A stretch of 32,478 nucleotides of DNA from contig JAAYQP010000087.1 of the NCBI GenBank assembly GCA_012519195.1, positions 1 to 32,478 on the forward strand, in the 5' to 3' direction. How positions within the stretch are numbered: position 1 is the first letter of the stretch; the number at the start of each line of letters is the position of its first letter. The translations under genes were made by a program, and so were the position numbers. The stretch is from Clostridiales bacterium (GTDB lineage Bacteria; Bacillota; Clostridia; Lachnospirales; Lachnospiraceae). Shown here one piece after another: positions 7,375 to 15,940 of the stretch. A model generated the notes under the pieces. That model was not told the origin of the DNA. It did not search any database and worked only from the letters and a program-made list of their open reading frames with translations.

Positions 7375-9159
7375 ATGAAAAAAATAATAAAACAATTTCC
7401 CTGTCTAATCTTTGTAGTAACATTTTTTATTGCAACATTATTTCCTTCTACAATTTCAGCAGATAAAACGGATCAACTTGTTATGAATACTCGTTACCTT
7501 GCGATGATAAATAAACCTGCCGTTGTGCTACTTGAAACCGTGTATACGGCGGATCTTGTTTTGTACGAGTTTTCTTTCACCAGTGAATTTGAAGAGGATA
7601 TAACGAATGCCATCTATGCCATGATTCAGGATGGTACGATTGCAAGTGATGAAACCTCCATGTATTCTGCTATGGTACAGTTGATGATTGAAAATATGGC
7701 ATACTATGCATTTAATACAGGAAATATCTATACGGAAACTTCAAGTATATCCGGCTACGGAACTGGTTTTTTTGTAACACCGGATGGATACCTTGTAACC
7801 AATGCCCATGTGGTGAGTACCAACGAGGAAGAATTAGCTTATAATTTTGTAATGACCGCCCTAAAGGACTATGCAATTGAAGGAGCCAACAGTTTTGACG
7901 CAGAGATGCGCACCCTTGGCTATATTATGACCGACGAAGAATATCAGGGTATTCTATATGCCTTTTATGATCTCTTATCCTGGAACATAGAGATAAATAA
8001 TCTCAATACTAGTTTTTATTGTTATATGGGAAATGTTACTCCAGGAAGCGATGTTAGTGCAAAGGGCTATGGGCTAGACCTACGTAAAATGGGAGAGCCG
8101 ATTCCTGGAAAAGATGTGGCAATTTTAAAATTAGATAAGACGAATGTTCCTACGGTTACTTTAGGAGATGATAGTAAGCTTAGAACCGGAGATAATGTCT
8201 ATGCTATGGGATACCCGGCAGTAGCTACTCTGGATGGGGTTTTTAATGTCAGTCAGGCTATCCAGGAACCGACTTTAACCAGTGGTATTATAAGTGCCCG
8301 CAAGGAAATGTCCGGCGGATGGAATATCCTTCAAACCGATGCAGACATCCATGGTGGGAATTCCGGAGGGCCATTATTTAATGAGGATGGAGAAGTAATT
8401 GGTATCAATACCTTCGGTATGCTGAACTGGGAAACTGGTACAGATGCATCGGGAATGAATTTTGCGGTTCCCATTAGTATAGTGCGTCAGTTTTTAAATG
8501 AAATTAATGTTACCCCTACGGAGAGCCAGTTTACAACACAGTTTAAGAAAGCAATAGCACTCTTTCAAAAGGAAAATTATCATGAAGCTCTAGAAATTTT
8601 AAGAGGTATTAATGAGACGAATCCGGGGCATCCGGTGGTAACGGAATTGTTGGCTGAAACCCGTACCCTAGCCGATCAACAACCGAAGATAACGGAGATT
8701 GAAGAAAAGGAAGGGAAGAGTGAAACCTCTGAAAATACGGAGCAGGTGGATGCGAATGGGAAGAATACGATAACGAAAGCAGATCAAGATAAGGATACCA
8801 AATCACTCTTTGGAAAGGGAGTAAGAATTGGTTTGCCGAATCTCTGGATTCTAATCATTGTAGCTGTTGTAGTTATTTTACTCGGTGCAATTATCTTGGT
8901 AATTATTCTTAAAAAAGGGAAGTCGAAGAAAGCAAGTAACTCCTATGTGGCTCCTACGCCAATTCAGGGAGCCCTAACAGACAATATCATTGTTTGTAAA
9001 AATTGCGGCAAGGCATTACCAGAGGGTGCAAAATTCTGCAGTACTTGTGGTTACTCCTTTACGCAACCGCAGATACCGGAAATCTGTCAAAACTGTAAGC
9101 AACCGCTTGCACCCGACGATCAATTTTGTAGTAGCTGTGGTACAAGAGTAAAAGAATAA
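7375..9159 (+). CDS. membrane-anchored trypsin-like (HtrA/DegP-type) serine protease with TPR-like segment, TM helix and two C-terminal zinc ribbons
   Basis: ATG 7375 after TCGGAGGA, signal/anchor MKKIIKQFPCLIFVVTFFIATLF; catalytic motifs VTNAHVV, DVAILKL, GGNSGGPLF; TM LWILIIVAVVVILLGAIILVIIL; C-terminal CKNCGKALPEGAKFCSTCG and CQNCKQPLAPDDQFCSSCG. Confidence 0.9.
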   Translation: MKKIIKQFPCLIFVVTFFIATLFPSTISADKTDQLVMNTRYLAMINKPAVVLLETVYTADLVLYEFSFTSEFEEDITNAIYAMIQDGTIASDETSMYSAMVQLMIENMAYYAFNTGNIYTETSSISGYGTGFFVTPDGYLVTNAHVVSTNEEELAYNFVMTALKDYAIEGANSFDAEMRTLGYIMTDEEYQGILYAFYDLLSWNIEINNLNTSFYCYMGNVTPGSDVSAKGYGLDLRKMGEPIPGKDVAILKLDKTNVPTVTLGDDSKLRTGDNVYAMGYPAVATLDGVFNVSQAIQEPTLTSGIISARKEMSGGWNILQTDADIHGGNSGGPLFNEDGEVIGINTFGMLNWETGTDASGMNFAVPISIVRQFLNEINVTPTESQFTTQFKKAIALFQKENYHEALEILRGINETNPGHPVVTELLAETRTLADQQPKITEIEEKEGKSETSENTEQVDANGKNTITKADQDKDTKSLFGKGVRIGLPNLWILIIVAVVVILLGAIILVIILKKGKSKKASNSYVAPTPIQGALTDNIIVCKNCGKALPEGAKFCSTCGYSFTQPQIPEICQNCKQPLAPDDQFCSSCGTRVKE

Positions 9160-9193
9160 TTTTATAGGTATGTTATCCTTTCTTACTTTGATT

Positions 9194-9224
9194 GGGCGAT
9201 CCGTTTTTTTTCTGCGGACCGCCC
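9194..9224. terminator. possible terminator hairpin after the protease gene
   Basis: GGGCGATCCG / CGGACCGCCC with T-rich loop; no clean U-tract afterwards. Confidence 0.4.
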
Positions 9225-9425
9225 TTATACATTTTGGGGTTTATAAATTTTTAATTTTCAAATAATATAATTATATGCTAGAATATGTTTGGTCTAGGGA
9301 AATGAATTTGGAACCTATAGAAAACTAGTATCGTCTATCCTATGAATATCTTTTATCTTACATGGAAAACCAAACACTATCGTAAGATATATGTCTCTCA
9401 AAAAACTACTAGGAGTGAGAACAAG

Positions 9426-10487
9426 ATGAAAAACAAAATGAAGAATTTGATTTTACTATGGAGCTTATTAATCGCAAGTTTCTTATTAACTGGATGTTCT
9501 AAGAAAACCATATCGATCGGTGAGATGAATATTGACTTTACAAATATTCAGATTACCGATGGTACCACTGGCAATCATGTGGCATTGGACCAGGAGCAAT
9601 CACAAGAGTTCTATATGGGGATCAAGGATACCAAGTTTGTTCAGGGTGAAGCAGCAAAGGAGCTGATAGGATGGAGTTATTCCATCGTATTTTTAAAGGA
9701 TGAAGAGGTTAGTCAAGAATTACATGTGAATGCGGACGATACAATGATCTATGATGGATACATTTACAAGGCGAAGAATCCTGTTTTCAATCTATCCTAC
9801 TTAGACTCAATCTTTCATTTCACCTTTGAGGCAACCGTAATCGGCACAGATCATGGTTTATTAATAACTCCGGATCAGGATAGTGCAGAGGCAAAATCCT
9901 CCGATAAGATCTCGGTCGCAATCGCTGAAACTGCTGTTATCAATGATATGGAGGGGAATGAAATCAGCCAAGAGCAGCTGAAAGTAGGTGATCGAATTAA
10001 AATCACCTATAACGGTACCATTGCAGAATCCTATCCCGCACAGATTACTGCTTTCAGTATTGAGCTAATCCAAGAAAACCATCTAATTTCAGGATATATC
10101 TCCTTAATAGACACCATATACTCTATGGATAGCGGTTTGAATAATGATATCTCCTTGATTGTGATCGATACCACAAAATGGGTTGATATAACGGAGGATG
10201 ACAAGAAGATCGTTTTAACTACAATTAGTGAAATGTATGGTAAGGAAGTATTCGATGAGACCTATGATGGACTGGTTGAAGCTGGTTTGATTGACGAGGA
10301 AGAACTTACATTTATAGAAGGTATCTTAATTGAAATTACAGAAATGAACTATGATAAGGAAAAGCAAACCATTACCTGTGCCCTTAAAAAATGGCGGAGT
10401 GGAATTGGTGCTATAGGAGCAGATGCTGTCGCTGAATTTGATGGTTCCGAATGGACTGTTGAAACAGACAATATGTGGATTAGCTAA
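9426..10487 (+). CDS. hypothetical lipoprotein
   Basis: ATG 9426 after AGGAGTGAG; MKNKMKNLILLWSLLIASFLLTGCSKK has an N-terminal lipobox LLTGC. The track start at 9342 lies upstream of the SD. Confidence 0.8.
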   Translation: MKNKMKNLILLWSLLIASFLLTGCSKKTISIGEMNIDFTNIQITDGTTGNHVALDQEQSQEFYMGIKDTKFVQGEAAKELIGWSYSIVFLKDEEVSQELHVNADDTMIYDGYIYKAKNPVFNLSYLDSIFHFTFEATVIGTDHGLLITPDQDSAEAKSSDKISVAIAETAVINDMEGNEISQEQLKVGDRIKITYNGTIAESYPAQITAFSIELIQENHLISGYISLIDTIYSMDSGLNNDISLIVIDTTKWVDITEDDKKIVLTTISEMYGKEVFDETYDGLVEAGLIDEEELTFIEGILIEITEMNYDKEKQTITCALKKWRSGIGAIGADAVAEFDGSEWTVETDNMWIS

Positions 10488-10604
10488 AATCGAAATCGAC
10501 AACTTATAGAATAGATTAGATCGAAATAAACAACTTGTAGATTAGCTAGAAAAGAAATAAGCAACTTATGGATTAGCTAAGAAGCAGGTAATAGATTAGC
10601 TTAA
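10477..10604. repeat. degenerate tandem repeat (about 30-bp unit) starting at the lipoprotein stop codon
   Basis: Repeated modules GATTAGCTA(A/G)... and (A/C)GAAAT(C/A)(G/A)(A/G)CAACTTATAGAT: gattagctaaaatcgaaatcgacaacttatag / agattagatcgaaataaacaacttgt / agattagctagaaaagaaataagcaacttatg / gattagctaag / tagattagctta. Confidence 0.65.
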
Positions 10605-10640
10605 ATTCATAATTACAAATTGAATAACTTAAAATATGAA

Positions 10641-10690
10641 GGGCTTTGACAAATTAGTGAAAAATCACCTCTTGTCAAAGCCCATTTATT
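10641..10690. terminator. bidirectional intrinsic terminator between convergent genes
   Basis: GGGCTTTGACAA (10641-10652) / TTGTCAAAGCCC (10672-10683), perfect 12 bp, between a + gene and a - gene. Confidence 0.8.
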
Positions 10691-10730
10691 TGAAGCCATT
10701 GATTACTTAAATGAATTATATCTAAATCGG

Positions 10731-11912
10731 TTACACAAGTAGTACCTTCTTCATATAACGTTCCAGCCTGATCTCGAAATCTTTTTGAGAAAATCCAAGC
10801 CGATCAAAGGCCTCCTCCTCCAGTTCCACGTGCTCTTTACCTAATAAGAATTTCCAGGAATAATACTGTGCTATATGAACACTGGCTACTAATTCTGTAT
10901 TAATGATATTGGGATCCAGAGGACGGTGATGATAGAGTGCGGCTTCGATTAGTGAGAACGGTAAGTCCCATTTATTTAGAAGATATCCTCCAACCTCCTG
11001 ATGGGTTATCCCAAGCTTGGCATTTTCAAGTGCTAGTATATCCTGTGACATAAGGCTGTTAGAGCTGAATTGGTTTTGGTAGATTTGTGGATTTGCCCTA
11101 TATAGAGCCATTAATCCTGTATTATGCAATAATCCGGCAAAGAGAGAGGCTTCCGGTGGTTGCTTGTGAAGGAGGGCTTCATAAAGGAATAGCATTATTT
11201 TATTGGTACTGTAAGCCTGCTTCCATAGCAATCCTAAATCACCCTCATCCTGTTCCGGATCATCGGCATTCATAGTCATGGCAGCCCAATGAAGGAAGCA
11301 CTTTAGATTATGCATACCAATATAGAGAGCAGCCTGTTTTACAGAACCAGGCATGGCGCCGTAGATTGCTGAATTTGCAATCTTCATGAGCAAATGAGAT
11401 ATTTTTGGATCCTGTTCGATTTCGGATACTAGGAGTTCTTCATCTTCTTCGTTAATAAGTCTAAGAAACTTCTGGCAATTTTCAGGGGTCTTATATTGGA
11501 GGCTACTGATATTCTTAATGCGTTCCAAGCCTTCTGAATTCAGTGAGGCATGGGTTGCAATGATTTTCTTAATACTCTGCAAGAGGTTCTGGTTGTTCCA
11601 GGGTTTGAGGATATTAAAATCTGCGATATTATGAAGGGAAGCGCGAAACATGGATGCTTCCTCTGCGTATCCGCTAAGGCTGATACGAATTGTATCCGGA
11701 TATTGTTCCTTTACTCTACTCAGAAGTTCATAGCCATCCATAAGCGGCATTTTCATATCACTGATAATTAAGTCAACATCATTCTCTGCCATCAGCTTTA
11801 AAGCATCTAAGCCATTCTCAGCAATTAGAATCTCATAGTCAGTTTCCAGAAATAATCGAGTCATAACCTTTAAAATCTGTGTTTCATCATCAACAATTAA
11901 AATCTTACTCAT
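10731..11912 (-). CDS. response regulator receiver (REC) + HDOD domain protein
   Basis: N-terminal REC: ILIVDDETQILK, DLIISDMKMPLMDGYEL, SGYAEE, LKPW; C-terminal HDOD-type: SEIEQDPKISHLLMKIANSAIYG...AALYIGMHNLKC...FAGLLHNTGLMAL. Confidence 0.88.
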   Translation of the reverse strand: MSKILIVDDETQILKVMTRLFLETDYEILIAENGLDALKLMAENDVDLIISDMKMPLMDGYELLSRVKEQYPDTIRISLSGYAEEASMFRASLHNIADFNILKPWNNQNLLQSIKKIIATHASLNSEGLERIKNISSLQYKTPENCQKFLRLINEEDEELLVSEIEQDPKISHLLMKIANSAIYGAMPGSVKQAALYIGMHNLKCFLHWAAMTMNADDPEQDEGDLGLLWKQAYSTNKIMLFLYEALLHKQPPEASLFAGLLHNTGLMALYRANPQIYQNQFSSNSLMSQDILALENAKLGITHQEVGGYLLNKWDLPFSLIEAALYHHRPLDPNIINTELVASVHIAQYYSWKFLLGKEHVELEEEAFDRLGFSQKDFEIRLERYMKKVLLV

Positions 11913-11953
11913 GCTTTCACCCTTTCTTTGCGGTATATAATTTGGTAATAAGA

Positions 11954-13258
11954 CTAGGTGGATACGACTGGTAATACTACTGTAAATACACTTCCATGTC
12001 CATATTCACTTTTTACATCAATTGAGCCCTTGTGTTTGTTGACTATGATGTCGTAGGAAATGCTAAGGCCTAATCCAGTACCTTTGCCGATTTCTTTCGT
12101 AGTAAAAAAAGGTTCAAAGATTTTCTTAATATTCTCTTTCGTAATTCCTGGTCCGTCATCCGTAAAACGAATAATAATATCCTGTCCAGTTTTTCTTCCT
12201 ATAATCTGAATTCTACCCATATCCTTTCGATTTTGTGATTTGATTGCTTGCGCTGCATTTACCATAAGATTGACAAAGACCTGAGCAATCTGAACACCAT
12301 TACAATATAGTATGATATCATCAGGTATATCGATCTCAACGTTAGCAACATATTTTATCTCATTTTGGCTAATAAGGTATACCTGATGGATTAAATCCAA
12401 TAAATCATAGGAGCTTTTTTCATCATCCTTAACCGATCTGGTGAAAACCCGAAGGGATTTCACGATTTTGGTAACTCTTTGTATCCCATCCTCTGAGTCG
12501 GATAAAATATTCTGAAGCTCGTCCAAGATCCCATGAATCTTAAATTCACGAAACCTTACCATGATCTCAGATGCAATCGGAAAGAAGGGGTCATTTATTT
12601 GGGTATCTAGGTGTTTGCTCAATGTGTCTTCAAGATAACGGAGAAAGTTGGATAATCGAAGGAAGTAATTGCGAAGGAATTCATAATTACTGCTAACATA
12701 GCTCATAGGATTATTAATTTCATGGGCTAGACCTGCAGCTAGTTGACCAACTGCAGCCATCTTCTCAGACTGTAATAATTGGAATTCTGCTTCGGTTAGT
12801 TTCGCATTGATTTCTTTTAACTCTTCATTTTGCTTCTGGGTCACTGCGACGAGTCTCTGTAACTTATTGGAATTGATTTTAGATTCTATAGCAACCTTAA
12901 GTCTGGCCTTAAACTCCATTCCATTGATCGGTTTGGTAATATAATCAAATGCACCTAGTTCAAAGCATTGCTTGTAACTTTGTTCATCGTCTAAGCTTGT
13001 TAACATGATGATCGGCATATTATCATATTGGTCCTCTTCTCGAAACATTTTTAGCAAATCTAGACCTGATATTCTTGGCATTATAATATCCAAGATTAAG
13101 ATATCGATATTATGCTCATCAACAATGGATTTCACTTTATCCGGATTTTTGCAAATAAAAATATCGGTGATGCCTGGGATTTCTTCTAAATAGTGTTGTA
13201 CAATGTTGAGATTCATTTGATTATCATCTACTACAAGTATCTTCATGACTTGCACCAA
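11954..13258 (-). CDS. REC-histidine kinase hybrid (soluble)
   Basis: N-terminal REC (ILVVDDNQMN, DILILDIIMPRISGLDL, DYITKPINGMEFKAR), HisKA H-box GQLAAGLAHEINNPM, HATPase N box VFVNLMVNAAQAI, G1 FTDDGPGI, G2 GKGTGLGLSIS. No TM segments. Confidence 0.92.
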   Translation of the reverse strand: MVQVMKILVVDDNQMNLNIVQHYLEEIPGITDIFICKNPDKVKSIVDEHNIDILILDIIMPRISGLDLLKMFREEDQYDNMPIIMLTSLDDEQSYKQCFELGAFDYITKPINGMEFKARLKVAIESKINSNKLQRLVAVTQKQNEELKEINAKLTEAEFQLLQSEKMAAVGQLAAGLAHEINNPMSYVSSNYEFLRNYFLRLSNFLRYLEDTLSKHLDTQINDPFFPIASEIMVRFREFKIHGILDELQNILSDSEDGIQRVTKIVKSLRVFTRSVKDDEKSSYDLLDLIHQVYLISQNEIKYVANVEIDIPDDIILYCNGVQIAQVFVNLMVNAAQAIKSQNRKDMGRIQIIGRKTGQDIIIRFTDDGPGITKENIKKIFEPFFTTKEIGKGTGLGLSISYDIIVNKHKGSIDVKSEYGHGSVFTVVLPVVST

Positions 13259-13527
13259 GCCTTTCCAGAAGCAAATGTTGATGATTCCGTAGAGATATAT
13301 CGGTTTTATCAGAATGTAAAAAGATAGGATACATGGTGTAATAGAATATATCTTACTTTAATTATATTAGATTATACCATTTTTGTTATTTTATATCAAC
13401 TAATGTTATCTAAAATTATCCTAATAATGTAAAATACTCTATACAATTGTAAAGCCTTGCCATTGTTTCAATTTCATATACAAGATATACATTTTTAAGC
13501 TAAAGTTTGATTGAAAACAATATAATC

Positions 13528-13556
13528 TTGACTAATATATCGCAATATCGTAATAT
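13528..13556 (+). promoter_or_regulatory. putative promoter with overlapping repeat operator upstream of arsR-family gene
   Basis: TTGACT (13528-13533), 17-nt spacer, TAATAT (13551-13556); TAATATAT occurs twice (13533-13540 and 13551-13558), overlapping both elements. Confidence 0.45.
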
Positions 13557-13587
13557 ATGAATATAATGGTAATATAATAGTTGATAT

Positions 13588-13890
13588 ATGGAAGGGATGC
13601 ATTATCACATGAATAAAGATGATACAGAATTAATTGAAATTGCAGAGAGACTAAAGGTTTTAGCACATCCGGTACGCCTGTGCATTGTGAAGGGCTTATT
13701 AGAAAGTGGAGGATGCAATGTAAGCAATATACAATCCTGCCTTGGTGCACCTCAGTCAACGATTTCACAGCATCTACAAAAATTGCGATCCGCCGGAATT
13801 ATTGAAGGGGATCGACAGGGGACGCAGATCCGTTATAAGGTATGTGACACTAAGGTAATCGATATAATACAAGTATTATTTAAGGATTAA
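13588..13890 (+). CDS. ArsR/SmtB-family winged-helix transcriptional regulator
   Basis: LKVLAHPVRLCIVKGLLESGGCNVSNIQSCLGAPQSTISQHLQKLRSAGIIEGDRQGTQIRYKV is a canonical ArsR HTH. Start may instead be ATG 13609. Confidence 0.9.
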   Translation: MEGMHYHMNKDDTELIEIAERLKVLAHPVRLCIVKGLLESGGCNVSNIQSCLGAPQSTISQHLQKLRSAGIIEGDRQGTQIRYKVCDTKVIDIIQVLFKD

Positions 13891-13991
13891 AGGAAAGTAG
13901 TTAAATGTAGTTTGTAATTCTAGCTAGATATTACTGTGTAAAACAAATTTAGATAGGAAAGTAAAAGTAAGCGAATTGGAGTGAGATAAGT

Positions 13992-15785
13992 ATGAGTAAA
14001 AAAGTATTAATTGTAGGAGGGGTTGCAGGAGGGGCGTCTGCAGCAACCAGATTGCGAAGGCTAGATGAAAAGGCACAGATCATCCTGTTTGAAAGGGATG
14101 AATACATTTCCTTTGCCAATTGTGGCCTTCCATATTATATTGGCGAGACCATAAAGGAGCGGGATCATCTGCTGGTTCAGACACCAGAGGCAATGAGGGC
14201 CAGATTTAATATCGATGTTCGGGTTAATAGCGAAGTTATCGAGATTCATACCGAGAATAAGACAGTTACAGTAAACAGTAAGGAGAAGGGGAGATATGAG
14301 GAAAGATATGATTATCTCATTCTTTCTCCTGGAGCGAAGGCGATTCGGCCGAAGATACCGGGGATTCACAGTAATAGGATTCACACCTTAAGAAATATTC
14401 CGGATACCGATCGAATTAAATGTATGGTTGATCGAAGAGGAGTAAATCATGCAGTCGTGATCGGCGGAGGTTTTATCGGGGTCGAGATGGCGGAAAACCT
14501 TAAGGAACGTGGCTTGGACGTTACTCTTGTTGAGGCCGCACCCCACATCCTTGCTCCCTTTGATTCTGATATGGTGGTCATAGCGGAGGAGGAGCTAACC
14601 GACAATGGAGTTGACCTCATATTGGGAGACGGTGTAAAAGCTTTTGAAGAAGTCGGCAACCAGGTGTATGTTACCTTAAATAGTGGTAGGAAGTTAAGTA
14701 CGGATCTTGTGGTCCTCGCCATCGGGGTAACACCGGATACTGGATTTTTAAAGGGTAGCGGGATTGCCTTGGGAGAAAGGGGACACATCTTAGTAAATGA
14801 ACGGATGGAAACCAATATTCCTGGAATCTATGCCGTTGGGGATGCGATATTAGTTCTTGACTATGTAACAAAAGAGCAAACAGCGATCCCATTGGCTGGT
14901 CCTGCCAATAAACAGGGGAGGATAGCAGCGGATAATGTAGCTGGGTTGCACTCAGAATTTAATGGTTCCCAAGGGAGCTCTATATTGAAGATCTTGGGGC
15001 TAACTGCAGCCAGTACCGGAGCCAATGAAAGGACGCTAAAAGCGAGAGGAATTTCCTATCAAAAGGTGATCATTCATCCTGTTTCCCATGCTTCCTACTA
15101 TCCAGGGGCGATGCCCATGACACTGAAACTCTTATTTGATGAAGAGGGGAAGGTACTAGGGGCACAGGGAATTGGCTATGAAGGTGTCGATAAGAGAATT
15201 GATGTAATCGCTACTGTAATACGAATGAATGGCACCGTTTATGACTTGGCGGAACTGGAACTTGCCTATGCTCCACCATTTTCCTCTGCAAAGGATCCGG
15301 TGAACATGGCTGGTTTTGTGGCACAGAATGTGCTTGAGGGCAGAACTCATGTAACCACCTGGGATGAGGTAGAGCAAATGGAGCCGGAAAGCTATACGCT
15401 CCTTGATGTACGGTGTGAAATAGAATACATGAACGGACATATCCAGGGAGCGATCAATATTCCTCTGGATGATTTAAGAGAGCGCCTTGGAGAGCTGGAT
15501 AAGAATAAAATCATAGTGGTATATTGCCAAGTTGGTCTGAGGGGATATCTTGCGGATCGGATCCTATCCCAATATGGTTTTCAGGCTTTGAATGTAACCG
15601 GTGGTTATTTGTCAGCCCAATATCAGAAGCGACTACCACAGACTGAGTTACATGCAGCAGATGTAGGTGGCCGAAATTCTAGAATCGTGATTGACCCAGA
15701 TACTCAGGTAATGAAGGAAGTGGATGGAAATGTTATGTCAGATCCACAGGAGAACAAGACCATGGTGGACTTCAGTGATGAATAA
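13992..15785 (+). CDS. CoA-disulfide reductase-like FAD/NAD oxidoreductase with C-terminal rhodanese domain
   Basis: VLIVGGVAGGASAATRLRRLDE, SFANCGLPYYIG (single redox Cys), ETNIPGIYAVGDA; C-terminal rhodanese ...LLDVRCEIEYMNGHIQGAINIPLDDLRERL...IIVVYCQVGLRGYLADRIL. Confidence 0.93.
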   Translation: MSKKVLIVGGVAGGASAATRLRRLDEKAQIILFERDEYISFANCGLPYYIGETIKERDHLLVQTPEAMRARFNIDVRVNSEVIEIHTENKTVTVNSKEKGRYEERYDYLILSPGAKAIRPKIPGIHSNRIHTLRNIPDTDRIKCMVDRRGVNHAVVIGGGFIGVEMAENLKERGLDVTLVEAAPHILAPFDSDMVVIAEEELTDNGVDLILGDGVKAFEEVGNQVYVTLNSGRKLSTDLVVLAIGVTPDTGFLKGSGIALGERGHILVNERMETNIPGIYAVGDAILVLDYVTKEQTAIPLAGPANKQGRIAADNVAGLHSEFNGSQGSSILKILGLTAASTGANERTLKARGISYQKVIIHPVSHASYYPGAMPMTLKLLFDEEGKVLGAQGIGYEGVDKRIDVIATVIRMNGTVYDLAELELAYAPPFSSAKDPVNMAGFVAQNVLEGRTHVTTWDEVEQMEPESYTLLDVRCEIEYMNGHIQGAINIPLDDLRERLGELDKNKIIVVYCQVGLRGYLADRILSQYGFQALNVTGGYLSAQYQKRLPQTELHAADVGGRNSRIVIDPDTQVMKEVDGNVMSDPQENKTMVDFSDE

Positions 15786-15818
15786 TCTATTTGTCTAATC
15801 GAATTTAATGCACACCAT

Positions 15819-15870
15819 AAGAACCAATCAAAGGAAGGAACAAAACTTCTTTTGCTTGGTTCTTTTTATT
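15819..15870 (+). terminator. intrinsic terminator
   Basis: AAGAACCAA (15819-15827) / TTGGTTCTT (15856-15864), additional inner pairing, followed by TTTATT. Confidence 0.75.
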
Positions 15871-15940
15871 CTACTAGGTTTCATGTTATAATAGGAAAAA
15901 AATGTAAATATTATGGTTTGATATTAAATGGAGGAGAAGG

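Noticed and set aside
14061-14892. Track ORFs on the opposite strand of strong CDSs (e.g. 14061-14384, 14447-14815, 14671-14892, and similar shadows over other genes)
   Set aside because: Antisense shadows of well-supported genes with no SD or recognisable domains.
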